A stretch of 64,000 bases of DNA from Pseudisothecium myosuroides (taxonomy: Eukaryota > Streptophyta > Bryopsida > Hypnales > Lembophyllaceae), in contig OX637289.1 in the NCBI GenBank assembly GCA_951799445.1, positions 8,585,321-8,649,320 on the forward strand, in the 5' to 3' direction. The notes beneath the pieces are model-generated. The model ran no database searches. It saw only the letters and a list, made by a program, of their open reading frames with translations, and was not told the DNA's origin. The position numbers were made by a program, and so were the translations under genes. Each line of letters starts with the position of its first letter. Position 1 is the first letter of the stretch. This document shows, piece by piece, positions 11,786 to 24,439 of the stretch.

Positions 11786-13569
11786 TTACTTGTAATTCTT
11801 TGTGTAAGGATTGGTTGCATTAGGATTATAGTTTGGAGGCACACCAGCAGTTGGATTGTGGCCCGAGGGAGGTTGTTGCGCAGCCGTCTTCTTCATTCCT
11901 GGCGACAATCCAGCCCACGGGGACTTCAGTCCACCATTGGGATCAATCGCTCCGATGTGCTTGAGAGCCAGTTGCATGTTCGTCACAGCTTTGCTGTAGT
12001 TCACAAACCCCATGAACCAGAAGTCGTGACCATCTTGCGTCACGATCTGAATGTACCTCTCCAGAGGCTTGTTCTCGTTGAAAGATGGAATAACCTCCTT
12101 TACTTTGTCCAAAGGCACAACCATCTATGCACAAAAAGAGATGAGCTTTCAGTACATAAGAATAAGAAGTCAGATTCACAAATCTTCATTCTTGTGAAGG
12201 TGGTAAATCATCATGAATCAGGGTGAACTGTCCAACGAAAAAACGATCCGTTTGAGCAAGGGAACTGACCTTGTAGTAACTCCAGGCTTGCTGACCGGAA
12301 GTGGGTGCATACGAGAGAGGTCGGTCGCTGCAGAACGAGAACTTCAAGTTCGAGATATAAAGAGTGCCAGCCACGGGACCCGTCGAGGTGGACAGGTAAC
12401 AAGCGTATGTCTTCCGAAGCTGCTCCCCTGCGGCCATTCCAAAAGTGGATTTATAGAGCCCTTCAAAGCCACCCTCTTGCACCAGCTTGAATCCTTGACT
12501 CATCCTTCCTCGGGCTGAATCTGCAATTGATGGACCAGTCTTCACTGCCATCCATCCACAGTTGCAAAGTAAGCGACTGTACACTCAGTACACATGCAAT
12601 ATACACGCGACAAATCTTTCAAGAGCTCTAAAGTAGACCCCCTCTCCCCGAAATGTACACTCTGGTACATTATCTCCATAGAACATACACTAAAAGTCCC
12701 CCGAGCAGCACGCATCCCAAAATCAATACAAAACGCAAGAAGCGCATTAAAAATGCATTGCAGATAACTTGCAACGATTCTCCACTGTCACTTACTATGG
12801 CTCCAAATGTTCTCTGCAAATAATTCTGCTTTCCCCATGTACTTATTGAAATTCTCCACAATCGTATTAATGGGACCTGAAAATCAAAGACAAAGAGCAC
12901 ATCAACACAAAAGCAATCAAACATCTCGTCCAGTCCTGTTGAAGGACGCTAACCCCCATATTTTGGATCACATTCTAAAGAAAATTCCAACGATGACAAA
13001 CTCATATATTAAGACTCAGACTTCAACTTGCAGGTGAGGTGCGACAAAAAACACAAATACTAAAAATCTGCTACCTACTGCAGTTGCAAATACATACCGG
13101 TTCCTGCAGCTGGAACTGACTGCGTCTGAACATACGGGCTGTCAGGCTGCACTCCCACGGGAACAGCGCCAGGCACACCCGGCTGTGAAGTAGTCTGCTG
13201 CTGGTAAGCGCTAGCTGTACTCGTATGCTGCGTGGCACCGTTGAAAAATCCATGATCAGTCGTCGATGCCTCATAAGCGCCACTATGTTGTCTATGTAGG
13301 CCACCACCCGTCGCAAAACCGCTTGGTTGCTCGCCTACTCCACTTCCCGATGCCCCTGCAGTCTGCGTTGCAGCCATTTTGTTGTCAGGGTGAGCACTAG
13401 GCTCGGATGGCTCTCCCATGGGAGGTGCTCCGAACGTGTTTGCGGGTGGCTGATAAAAAGGGTTCCGCATACTTGACTGTCGATCCTCGGGTGGGGAGGT
13501 GAACAGGGGCTCGTCATCGTCGAAAGTGTATGGAGGGGGTGGCCCCTGGTGGTGATACCCGTAACTCAT
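11786..13569 (-). CDS. GEM-like GRAM-domain protein (388 aa, four exons)
   Basis: Exons on the minus strand: 13098-13569, 12796-12876, 12270-12544 and 11786-12124. All junctions are GT-AG and phases agree (1, 1, 0). Residues 1-157 are a low-complexity Pro/Gln/Ser-rich region starting MSYGYHHQGPPPPY. A short linker (KYMGKAELFAENIW) follows, then the conserved KTGPSIADSARGRMSQG segment and a GRAM domain at about 212-322, with KTYACYLSTSTGPVAGTLYI, LSYAPTSGQQAWSYYK and DFWFMGF. The Pro-rich N terminus, the KTGPS(I/V)AD motif and a single GRAM domain are the arrangement of GLABRA2-expression-modulator/ABA-responsive GRAM proteins, thought to bind membrane lipid and act in hormone or stress responses. 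The C-terminal 60 residues (NPNATNPYTKNYK end) are not part of the domain. The precise role is unknown; the family call is firm. Confidence 0.9.
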
Positions 13570-14540
13570 TGTGGACGAGTCGAAATGCCTGCGAATGCAC
13601 AGAAAGCGAATCCCTTGAATCGCACTCGAAACAAAGCTTTTAAAGAAGTCGAAATTTCTCGAAGCAAAGTCATAACCTAAAATTTGCTAGAAATAATAAA
13701 ACATGCGGTTGAGGAAAATTCGAATTCTGGAGAAAGAACGTGAAATTGCGCTCCCAAGTATTCGAATCTAGAATTATAATCTCATTACATGAAGGAAACC
13801 GACATATCCCAAGATGGAAACAGCAAAGCGATCCTCCAGCGATCTACTCATCGTTCTTTAAACCAGATCTATAGACCTAGAGAATGCGAAGTTCTGTTTA
13901 CTAATCAAGTCACAACTTTAAAATTCTTTTAAAAAATTACACATGTCGTTTCAGCGAAGCAAACTCAAGTGAAAAAAAATTGTAAAATTGCGCTTTAAAG
14001 AGTCGCAGAACGATCGGAATCTAAAATTCAAAACTCACCACGAAATAACAAATTCCAAAATGGAAACAGTGAAACAATAGAGCGGCCCTACTGCTACGTC
14101 CTTTTGCACCAGACCTAAAGAAAGACAATGCACCATGTGGCAAAGCGTGGGCGATGAGAACAGACGAAGTACCTCAGGCACTGCCAATTGATCGATTGTA
14201 ATCTACAAAAGCAGGACACGAACCAAAAAAGCGAGAAAAAAGAGCAGAAATTGCAAAAGAGCTCACCTGATCAAGTGCTGTTTGAATCGTGCGAGAGCTG
14301 AGTCGCTGCGACGAGAGCAACTCAGTGCATTGTGGGAGTAGGAGAGGCAGGAGCTGAAGAAAGCTTAGATTACTGCACAGCGAGAACGGCAGGAGACGCG
14401 AAACTGGGGAAGATGGAAATAAGAACGAAGGCGCTACGGTGACGGGGTCGACTGCGGAAAAGGGGTCGGTGAGCGCCGCGTGGGCCGCACGCCTAATGCC
14501 GTGGATGAAGCGTCCCGCCCTCTCTAATGTCACAGCCTTT
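13570..14540 (-). promoter_or_regulatory. 5' leader (probably intron-containing) and promoter of the GRAM gene
   Basis: Just upstream of the ATG an acceptor-like TGCATTCGCAG suggests a leader intron. A diverged tandem duplication of about 240 bp lies here: 13725-13890 resembles 13970-14125, sharing AAATTGCGCT, GATGGAAACAG and CCAGA...AGACCTA blocks. The richer stretch near 14260-14530 may be the first leader exon. The promoter itself cannot be placed. Confidence 0.45.
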
Positions 14541-15739
14541 TGACGTCACTCCGGCCATGGCCGTGCTGCATAGGAGCTTCGCGGAGCTTCGTTTTCTGCA
14601 TGTGCTCGCATCAACTTGCAACGCGGTTTGCCCCACGCAGGATTCTTGTTCTAATATTCTACATTTGATTCTGATTTCTTAAGATCTTTCTGTGTATTGT
14701 CGGTGCAAAATCGATGCAGAAGCGAATAGGAGAGGTGCGACTGAAGGAAAGAAAAGGAGGTGGACATGAAGAGGATTGCAGGTAGACGTTTTGCAATTGA
14801 TTCCATGTTCTCAATTATTTTAGAACGAGTACTATGCAAGAGAGTGGCAAAGAGAGCACAATACGGGCGGAGCGGAGTGGTCGAGATCAAGTTTTACCAA
14901 TGGCAAGGAGTTCGTCACAAGGCGCTCGAGCAGCTTCTCGACTTACCTAGACGATCACCAAAAGGTACAATGCATGCATATTTGTGGATTTGAATGTCAT
15001 TGATTTGAATTACGCAAGAGTAAGGAGCATTTTCTCAGAATTTGAACGAATGATGGTGTTGCTTCTTAGCAATCTGCTTGCGTGCAAAATTGAGTAGCAG
15101 AATTCTTTGTGCAGATATTTATGTTCATTTATGGTTGCATTCATTAAAATGGTTTATTTCCGAGCTTAGTTACCGACAACGAACTACTCCTGTTCTCTCG
15201 ATTGTGCATAGGATTGCCTTACACTGCATTTTTTCCGATTCTGGTTTCAAAGAGTGTCCTTAAGCTGTAAGTACACTTATAAAGCTTGACAAATGTTGAC
15301 AACGATCAAATTGTTGCAGGATTAGGTGCCGGACAACAAGAATATTTTCTTCTCCCGTGACGGGGTATCAGAGCGCAATAATTTTGTCATTTAATAGCAC
15401 AAAGCCCTAAACACTGGAACTGGTATAGACGATGTTCTAAATTTTTTGCCAATTTCTTCCATTGTAACGACTAGATGGGGGGGATATATAGAGCATGTGT
15501 TTTATTTATCTGCAGTGTACGTACGGAGTTTTAGTTTCTCTGGACCACCCTGAAGGCAGCACTCCTGTCTTAGCCTTTTGGACTAGAATTACCGTCTGAC
15601 TTCCTCTACGGCTTCTATTTCCCTACTTCCTCTACTTTGCTGCTCCTGGTGGCCGATTTCGTGAGCTCTTCGAAGCTTCTAATCCATGCTTCTTGACTTA
15701 CACAGCAGCCGATTCGTTTGCGTCAGCGTTGATGTTCGT
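14541..15739. other. Intergenic region, nothing recognised
   Basis: Mixed-composition DNA between the GRAM gene and the HVA22 relic. No conserved frame, RNA or repeat was found. Confidence 0.55.
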
Positions 15740-16090
15740 TGACTACTTCCGTTCTCCATCTGTGAAAGTGACTTTGGTGGCTGCGGGGATGGAAGGGTGC
15801 ACGATGTTCTCGTAAAGAACAATTCCACCACGGTACTGCGGCAACACAAGCCACGCCGCGACAACCAGCTTGGCTGCGGGGTAGAATGGCATGGGATCCA
15901 GGCGATCACAGGTGCGGCAATCGGCTCCACGGTCGACATTAAGGAGTACAACATCCAGTACGTCATCCACAGCTGGTCATCCTTCTTGTTATGCGTCTCG
16001 AACGCCATCATGGAGGCCACCACCAATGGTTACCAGAACGTCGTCACGGGAACTGTCAAGGGGTATACCAGCAATGCTACCGCCGATAGA
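15740..16090 (-). pseudogene. HVA22 (TB2/DP1/REEP family) pseudogene, apparently intronless
   Basis: On the minus strand one frame gives PLVVASMMAFETHNKKDD followed by QLWMTYWMLYSLMSTVEP and APVIAWIP. A second frame continues with FYPAAKLVVAAWLVLPQY and GGIVLYENIVHPSI. Together these match the TB2/DP1 domain of plant HVA22 proteins, ER-shaping membrane proteins often induced by ABA or stress. Two lesions are visible. An in-frame TAA stands where the family has Tyr in its YPL motif (near 16032). A frameshift lies near 15885-15895, between the Trp-Ile-Pro and Phe-Tyr-Pro parts. The domain is uninterrupted by introns, which suggests a retrocopy, though I cannot see a poly(A) tract or target-site duplication. 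No N-terminal exon was found. Confidence 0.8.
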
Positions 16091-17173
16091 CATCCCATCC
16101 TGCAGCAGAATTAGAACTTAAAGACCAAATTCAGAAAGGAAAAAATACCCTGGGAGGAGATGATTCAAGGCTTAAATAATAAGCATCAGCATATAAGTTA
16201 TAGCCACGCCATTTACGGAGTCATTCCCATGCTCACCTTGTTGGTTTGGCATCCCGACTCAGGCCATGATCGTATTCGAGTGAAACTTTTTTATTAGTTG
16301 TCACTTTAGGTTGATTTCATCTGCATTCTCCTTGTAGAAGTATACTTCGAGACTGGGCAATGTTTGTCCACGCTAATAACTAGATGAGTACTATCTGCGT
16401 TGGTGTCACAGAGCACAGAACCTTCACAAGCTAATGATGATCGTGAATGTATGTGAATATACCTGAGGAATCATCTTTGAGCAATTCACTAATATATACT
16501 CCGTAGTTGCTAATGTTTTCGGCTAGTGTGGCACGAGGACCGTATACCGTTGCTAGTGTTCTCAGCTTGTGTGGATGTTCGCGTTGTTTATACTGCATCT
16601 AACTTAAAGATCTTCATTTGAATCGTTGAAACTGTAAAATATGATTGGGTCATGCTCAGAGAATGTAATTATACCGTTATCAGTTTGCCGCAATGGTGAG
16701 AAAGGTGGATATTTCTCCTTCACCTACCCAGGTATTTAGTCAATACCAAAGGTTTCAGATTATTTCATAGCTTCAATCATCAAATACTTTATTATGTGAT
16801 TGAAATGATCATCAACGAAACTATGGTTTCAGGATCAGTAATTTCTATACTTCGTCATATTGCCGAGACTCTGGTCCCAAAAAATTTGTACATACCCTAA
16901 GGAGTATGTGGTAACATGCCCACCTCCATTTTCACCATTATCCTGTGTTCTACACAAAGAATGTGCTAACATAATTTCCTTTTCTGCAAATCACCTGTCT
17001 TACACTACCGGTACATTGAACGGCATACTACACTACAAAACTTGACATTCAGCTGGTGGCAAAATAACCTACGCAGAAACCAGCGTGGCACTGTACACGA
17101 GAACTCCAATTTGCCTTCAACTGAACTGAGAAAAAAAAAATCCAACCTTCACTCTTTGAAGAAGGATGAAAAT
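16091..17173. other. Intergenic region, includes likely 3' UTR of the HMA gene
   Basis: No gene recognised. The last ~100-150 bases next to 17174 may be 3' UTR. Short frames here have no coding character. Confidence 0.5.
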
Positions 17174-18231
17174 TTAATAATTATATTCCGACTCCACATG
17201 TTTCAAGTAGTGAGGATTCGTGACGGGGACACGGCTGAGCGATACTTGCGGCCGGAGGAGGGCGGGCCGCTGGTTATGGTGCGGGACGTAGTGAGTATCT
17301 GTCATGCCGGGCCGGAACTCGTTCCCCATGGAAATATACTCTGCGTCGTGGTAGCGATGATTCTGAAACGACGGCATGCGGCGCACGCCGTAGAAATCAC
17401 GCTGCAGGTCCACAGGTGCAAACGCGTTCGCCTGTCGACCATCATACCGCTGAACTCGCCCAAAAGAGGGTTCCCGGTTCATGCGTCTGTCGAACGAGTT
17501 CACACGCCGCAGCTGTTGGGGCATGATCACGGGCTCTTGCCTCACGGGGGCTCGCATCATGGGCGCCATATGGCCCTCGTGAGGGAAGCGGCCGAAGCCG
17601 CTGGAGTTCGCGCGGACGAGTGGGTTCGTCGTGTAGCGCGACTCGCTGAAGCCGGTGGTGCTGGCGAGCGCGTTGTTGTTTCGGGCGCTCTCAATGGGGA
17701 GGCTGGTGCCGTTGATGTAGGTGCTGTTGTTGAAGAAGGCGGAATTCTTCTTCACCTTCTTGACTTTCCGGAGAGCTTTCAACGGGTCCACGAAGCCCGT
17801 GACGGTCACGCGCTGGTTGTACAGGTCGCAGATCACGTCGCGCACACCGTCAAGCTCCTCGAGCTCCTCCTTCACTTTCTCCCGGCACTTCTCGCAGCAC
17901 ATGGGCACTGTGAGCTCCAACACCGGGAGCTTCGTGTTCAGCCCATTGAGGTAGCCACGGTTCCGATACAGGTACGAGCTGGGGTAATCGAGATCATCTT
18001 TGCTTGAGAAGAGCTGCATCATTGGAAAACAAATATGGAACACAGGGTCAAGAAAGTAGATATGGAACACAGTAATTTGAACATATCTGGACCACGAAAT
18101 CCCTAGCACGAATTGACGCGGAATACCAAGAACCTTAACTAGAAATCAAGACATGCACGCCCACAGCAACGTAAGGATGGAACAGGTTAAAACCGTACCT
18201 CCCGAATCCCCTCTTTCAAACGACTCGCCAT
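17174..18231 (-). CDS. Heavy-metal-associated (HMA) domain protein of the HPP/HIPP group (290 aa, two exons)
   Basis: Exon 2 (17174-18013) is a clear 279-codon frame. A short first exon, 18199-18231, encodes MASRLKEGIRE and joins in phase 0 through GAG/gtacgg and ...gatgcag/CTC. The unspliced alternative would start at MMQLFSS a few codons earlier. Residues ~40-98 form an HMA fold: LELTVPMCCEKCREKVKEEL with the metal-binding M-x-C-x-x-C (Cys51, Cys54), then GVRDVICDLYNQRVTVTGFV. The rest is Arg/Asn/Pro-rich and probably disordered. It ends SEYNY, so there is no C-terminal CaaX prenylation box, placing it with HPPs rather than isoprenylated HIPPs. The family is linked to metal binding and stress; substrate unknown. 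A 321-codon frame on the opposite strand is a shadow of this gene. Confidence 0.85.
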
Positions 18232-19987
18232 TTAATTTGTCTTTGCAGGTCTCCCTTCCTTTCAAAATCCACCAAATAGCAACAATTGCAGATATACTTC
18301 ACCGGTAGCTTCAACTACTATCTGCCCTTCAAATTCCAAACTCTGCGTTCAAGTACTCGTCTCAGTGCAGATATCCTAACTTGAAACCAATCTTCCAAGC
18401 TCTCTGTTTCACGCACTGGACAGTATATATACCCTGAACTTAACCCCCTGATACTGTACTCTTCAACAAGGAATCGTTCAACACACGACAGCGCTCTCCA
18501 CGAAGTCAGAAGCCCTCTCCGAAGCTCCCGAGACGCTTCTTGCTTGGTCGTCACTCCACAACCGAAACGCGAGGGTCCAAGCAAGCAAAGCCAAGGGTTC
18601 AAAGCTTACAATCTACGCCCTCGGCAACCGACCCACTTGACAACGGCTCCAATAATCGAGTCCACCACAACCTCCAAATGCCAACAACAACAATTCTAAG
18701 GTACGAGCGAAGCAAACAGCTTGTTCGTTGCGAATTTACGAAATGATCATTAACCCAGTGTAACGTAACTTATGTAATTCCAACCCAAGGAGGTGCCGAT
18801 CGCTATATGAGGGGGGAGAGCAGACTAGGCCTGTGGAGAACGTGACACGTGGTGAGAGGTCGAAATATCTGCTGTTGATCGTTATGGACTGTGGCTCCTA
18901 GAAGCAAACTTAACCCTAAAATTGAGAGTTTGAGACCCACCTTGTCACTACTGCTATGCTACAGTCAAGGAAATCAGTCTAGTCTCGTGCGCTGTCTACT
19001 TTGGGGGGGTCCAATTAAAACGCTGTGAGGACCGACCTCAGTCCAGTCACTACGAGTGTAGTACAGTACAGTACAGTAGTATTGTATATTTATTATTCCA
19101 GTTCGTTCGTGGAAGCGCATTCCAGAACCCACTTGAACGCGTGCTGTGCTGTCATGACGTGTGCCACTGGTCAGATCAAAACTCCTCAAGCAGGGCTCAA
19201 ACTTCAAACTTTGGGTCATTGCACGTGCGTAAGGTACGGTACCTATTCCTAAAATCGCACGAGTAAGATCTGTGGCATAACGGCGATATGCTCCAGAGTC
19301 CAGAAAATGAACGACAATTTTCAGACGTTGGTGAAAGGACTACGAATCAACTTGCAGGTGGCTCCATAATTTTTGGACGCATGGTGAATTAGTTACAAGT
19401 TTTCAAAGATGCAAAGTGTAGGAGGCTAGAAGTGTCATGTAGGTGATGCCACAATCCATTTGATGCACATAAAGAAATGACATTAGTACTCTAGTAATAT
19501 CAAAACATGTCATAGAGAAGAAGTTAAAACAAAAGAAAGTGTACCAAAATTGTCCACTTGTAAGATCACCACCTCTACGGTATTAAAAATAGAGTTTTTC
19601 ACTACCCAAAATGGCCCCCAATTCCACCTTGCACTTGCCCTTCTAATGCTCAATATTTTGGATATGCTTCTTGTGCAATTTCCCTTCAAAAGTAGGGGTT
19701 GGTTTTCAGGAGTGGTCAATTTTTGGTGTGGTTACCTTGGTCACATTGGATTCACAGTTTGTTTTTGCAAGAGATCAACAATTTTTGAAACATTCCACAT
19801 TCATTTCATTCAACTCAATTCTGGAAAAGTTCAAGAAACATTTATAGGTGGTCAAAGTAAAAACAGATAGCAACAAACATCTTTGTAATTGTTGTGCGCA
19901 GAGAAGACTGTTATTGTTGTCCATTCAGATGCAAATGTGGCTTTCTTAACTATTTAGAAGGGCGCAATGAAAATCCACAAGTGTATT
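18232..19987. other. Upstream region of the HMA gene and intergenic DNA
   Basis: 18232-18700 probably holds the promoter and leader of the HMA gene. A GTACA-type microsatellite sits at 19060-19078. Frames at 19510-19870 match no known protein. Otherwise nothing recognised. Confidence 0.5.
19060..19078. repeat. Short (GTACA)n microsatellite
   Basis: Nearly four pure units. Confidence 0.8.
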
Positions 19988-20924
19988 TTAACCCCTAAAA
20001 GACCGAGGCCTTTTTTCTGCCAAAAAACACTGAAAACTGCCATTTCTATAGCAAACAATTAAAAAAATTGAAAAATGTTTTTTTTGCAAATCTAACCGTA
20101 GGATCTTACACCTAACTAGTATGAGAATGTGTGGAAAAAATTTCAGAATTTTTGACCGCACAGATTGCAAGATATCTGCGTTTAAAGTGAAAAAAACAAG
20201 GTTTTCAGCACATTGCGGGACTAGATTTTTTGACTTTAAACATTTTTAATTTAAAATTTTTTCACTACAAAGTTTTGAGCTTTAAATCTTTATAGTGGAG
20301 AATTGAGTTGAGAGTCTAGGAAAAAAAAAGAAATTCAAAAAAACTTAATTATCATTCTTAAAAAAATTGTTAAGTAGGAGTAGGTACGAGATAGAAGGAA
20401 AATCTAAAATATTAATATCTCTTAGATGGAATTAAAATTCACTAATCCCAATAGTGAGATTGTTCTAGCAACTAAACTAAACCATGAAAAAAAAAAAATT
20501 GAAAAATTTGGAAGATTGCATTCAGAAATGAATCCTACAAGTTATTTTTTTCAAGAAGATGCTCTAACTGCCCGAAAAACAGGAATGTCCATAACTTTCT
20601 CATAACATATCCAAATGAAATGAATCAAAGCTTTCTGGATAGACAAAAATATAATCTATGAGAAAAAAAAAATTTAAAAATTTAAAATTTTTGTCCATTT
20701 TTTTTTTGCTGCCCGGGCTGCCCGCCGTCCCCTGTTTTGAGCTTATTTGGTCATAACTTTTTTTCCCGGGCACCGATTGTGAAAAAAATTATATTCCCAC
20801 AAAGCTAATCAGTTTTTCTATTTCCAAAAAAAGTTTCAAAAAATCACAAGAAAATTTCAGCCCGTAGGTACCTGCCCGAAAACGCATTTGTCCCCCGAAG
20901 GGACAACGGTCCTTTAGGGGTTAA
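19988..20924 (-). mobile_element. TTAA-bounded element, main subfamily (937 bp)
   Basis: B end first: TTAACCCCTAAAAGACCGAG, then AAAACTGCCATTTCTATAGC. It ends with the A end TTTGTCCCCCGAAGGGACAA and GGTCCTTTAGGGGTTAA. It is very similar to the copies at 5886, 51126 and 54360, and closest to 54360. A 60-codon frame at 19988-20170 (minus) repeats the B-end frame of the other copies. Confidence 0.88.
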
Positions 20925-22619
20925 GATTGAAGATTAATGAATGAACCTTTAGCTATATATATACAAATAGAAAGGGTGTTGTTATTGATTTCATAGAATT
21001 GTTTGTTTTCAATTGAATATCAAATGTCTCAAACCAATTTCACACTATGTTTTTGTAATGAAACCTTAAAAACATTTTCAATATATAAGAGCAAAATTGG
21101 ATATGGGACTAGGCATTGTGACTATACGAGAGTCTATTTTGGGTTTGTCTACCTTAGGTGATTCCAACTCCAACAACATATCACATAGTAATACTAAGGT
21201 CTAAGCCAAGAAAATAAAAAAATTGAGCGCTCTTGTTAATTAAGTTTGAACATTTCTAAGCTCTCGATCGGTGAGAAAGATTTTTTGGTTTTCTTTATTC
21301 AACCTCATCCTAAGATATGGTATAATATTAAACATAATTGTCTCTTGTCAATTCATTTTCTCATGGCCCAATGGAGTAGAATAAGAGAGTGGTTTAGAAT
21401 CAGAGCCTTTTCCTCCTCATTAAAATTCTAATTAAAAGAACATTGTGAATAAAGAATTAACTTGATCTAGTATCAAAAAAACATTTTATAGTAACGAATA
21501 ATTGTTAACCACTAAAGAACCTTGGATCAAAAATTAGAAAAAACTTCCAAGATTATCAAAAAGCATTATTTTCTAAAAATAGGTCTATAAATCAAAATTA
21601 ATTCATTTTTTGGATTTTGTAACCATAGCATCTTATTCTTAACTAATACAAAGGTATTGCCTAAATAAATTGGGATCTAAAAGAAATGTGTGTGTTAAAT
21701 ATGATCAAGCAAAGAGCAACACATTGTTTATTTCAAGGTTGTCCTTGCCGATTTAATGATGTGGCTTTGTCAAGCTTTTGATCTCCTTTACCTCAAATTG
21801 TACTTTGCAAAAAGATTTAAAGACTTCAAATTTTTAGTGTAGAGCCTCAAGTTAGGAAGAAGTATACAAATTTTGAAAATCAAAATAATGTTGTGCTCAA
21901 CATTCTAAAATGAAGGTAAAAAACTCAAAAAATATAACTATTTAACCAATCATTGGATTTTTGTAAAAATTAGATTTCCTAGAAGGTTGTTTGATTTTCT
22001 AATAAAAACAAAATGAGATCCCCCTTGCTACTTCACTTTGGATGTCCAAAACACCTAAAGACCATTTTGGATTTAAAGGAACTTTAGAGATTACTTGAGT
22101 ATTCTATATTTTTTTAAACATTTTTTAGGTACTTTTGTTCTTTTTGTTCTTTAATTTTTATATTTGTGACATTTTGGTGAGACTATAGAAGCAAAATCAT
22201 AGCTTCGAGAAGAGCTTCAACCTTCTTGATTGAATACAAACTTACCCCTCTTCTCTATAAAACTGAAGCAAATTTTGTTCATTTTCACTTTTTTCTGTTC
22301 TCTTTTATCTGTGGTTCCATTTTTTCAATAAGTATTTTAAATCATTCTCTTTTTCTTTCTACACACTATATTTTTCAAGCATGAATATGAAATATTTTTT
22401 GTTGAAATTTTTTATAGGTATTCCCAACTTATTTCTTTAACATGTTATGGGGAGTTGCAAAGTTGTAGGATTTACACATTTTTGGGTAAAAAGTTTGAAA
22501 GGTGAAATTTAACCATTTGGGAAGAGTTGAAGATATATTTTTTTGAAACCCAAGCATCATGATCTTGAAATTGTTAAGGTTTTCTTATTCTAAAACTTTA
22601 GGAGGTGTACTCTAACAAG
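20925..22619. other. AT-rich intergenic DNA, nothing recognised
   Basis: No gene, RNA or clear terminal repeats seen. Confidence 0.6.
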
Positions 22620-23550
22620 TTAACCCCTAAAGTTCCTTGACTATGTTCTCACCAAAAATGCTCCAAAACTGCCATTTCTAGCACAAGTACCAAATTTTTG
22701 AAAAATATCATTTTTAGACACATGTAACCATAGGATCTTGTAGTATTCTGGTTTGAGAATATGTGGAAAAATTTCAGAATTTTCCACCGTGTGGATTGCA
22801 AGATATTAGCGTTTGAATTGACAAATCCCCTTTTTTTGTCCCTGCGAAAAAACGGGCAGCTGCTGTTCACAAGGTCACATTATTATGAAAAAAATTTCAA
22901 AATGGTTGTGCTTCTTTGGATTCATTCTTTAGGGCAAGTTGGCTACATGCTTGAAAATTTTCAGATTATTTGGAATTGTACAATATATAGGAAAAAAATA
23001 GTAAGTAGAAAGAAGTAGAGAATGGTTCAAAACACTAAATTGTTAAGATTTTAATTATGGAATTGAAAAATGCCAATCCCAATGGTTGCAATGTTTTAAT
23101 AAACAATATACACCCTACAATTTTATTTTTTTGAAAAATATTGAAAATTGAGTGAAATAAACGACTTCAAAGTTTATTTTAGAGTAGACAATCCATAACT
23201 GCCCGCAAACTAAAAATCCTCATAACGTTTGATTCATTGATCAGAATGGAATGATACAAAACTTTCCATGTATATATAAATCTAATAAACCAATTTCAAA
23301 TTTTTATTTTTGAAAAAAGTGATTTTTTCTGATCTGCCCGAACTGCCCGAGTTGAGAAACAAACAACATATTTGGCCATAACTTTTGACTCGTATTTCCA
23401 AATGTCATGAAATTTGGTGCATACGAAAGATATTCCTCGTCCCCACCTGCTATAAAAATTTCAGCCCAAAATATGAAAATCTCCAGTCACACATACCTGC
23501 CCAAAATATCTATGTTGCCCCAAAAGGCATGTTGGTCCTTTAGGGGTTAA
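22620..23550 (-). mobile_element. TTAA-bounded element, second long subfamily (931 bp)
   Basis: Starts TTAACCCCTAAAGTTCCTTG and ends GGTCCTTTAGGGGTTAA. Its interior matches the copy at 26208 in opposite orientation (shared CCATAACTTTTGACTC, GATCTGCCCGAACTGCCCGA-type and CAATGGTTGCAATGTT segments). It resembles the main subfamily only near the B end (AAACTGCCATTTCTA, GTAACCATAGGATCTT). Confidence 0.83.
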
Positions 23551-24439
23551 AAATATATATAGGTGAAGATTTTAGCCTTGCTTTAGAGACTAGTATTTTG
23601 AAGCAGTTTTGACCTCTAAGTATGAAAGAACTTTAAGGATTATTAGAATTAAATTAATAATAAATTTACATAACAATTTATACAATTTGTGTTGTAAGAC
23701 ACTCCTGGAAGTTATACATTGCAATTTTATATGAGATCAACCATGCATTCACAACCAATTAGACTATCAATGCTATTATAAGAGATTTAATAATTCCATA
23801 TAACACTATCTTAATGAATAAAAATGCAAAATCAATTACGCATTCAATGATTTTTGGTGATTTTGGATACCAAAAGAAGATTCAATTTTTATATATAATA
23901 TATAAAGGAATTTTTATATAACTTTCAGAATTTGAGTTTTAAAGAAAGTCACTTATTGTTATCATCTTATAACTAGGTGCAACAATTTGTGATTCTGAGG
24001 GTTTGAAGGAATTATTGACGTATAGAACCTATTTTTATAGATTAAGAAGGTAATTTTTTGATCATATGTATACATTTTGTAAAAGAAAATTGAAAACAAT
24101 TAATTACACATTCTATAGATATATGCAAGGTAGGCTTCCTATTTTATTCAATTATTTATGGTCAATTTGTCTCAAGTTCTTGAATGTTTTTACAAATACA
24201 TGAAAAGACAAACAATAATGCTCGTATTTTCTTCATAATGCACATCTTCTAATATGTCTTGTTGTACACAAAAACTAATTCCAGAAATATTTTAAGCACC
24301 TCTAAATACTTTAATGTTTCAACTCCTAGTACCTAGAAAGACGTTTGTACCTATTTTCATATTGTTGGGTGTGACTTTGCTCGTGGGTAAGGAATTGTTG
24401 AAATTGGAACAAAAAGCTTCTAAAACCAATACTTGATCT
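23551..24439. other. AT-rich intergenic DNA, nothing recognised
   Basis: No supported feature. Confidence 0.55.

Noticed and set aside
17042..18007. 321-codon open frame on the plus strand
   Set aside because: Antisense shadow of the HMA-domain gene; composition reflects the reverse strand's codons.
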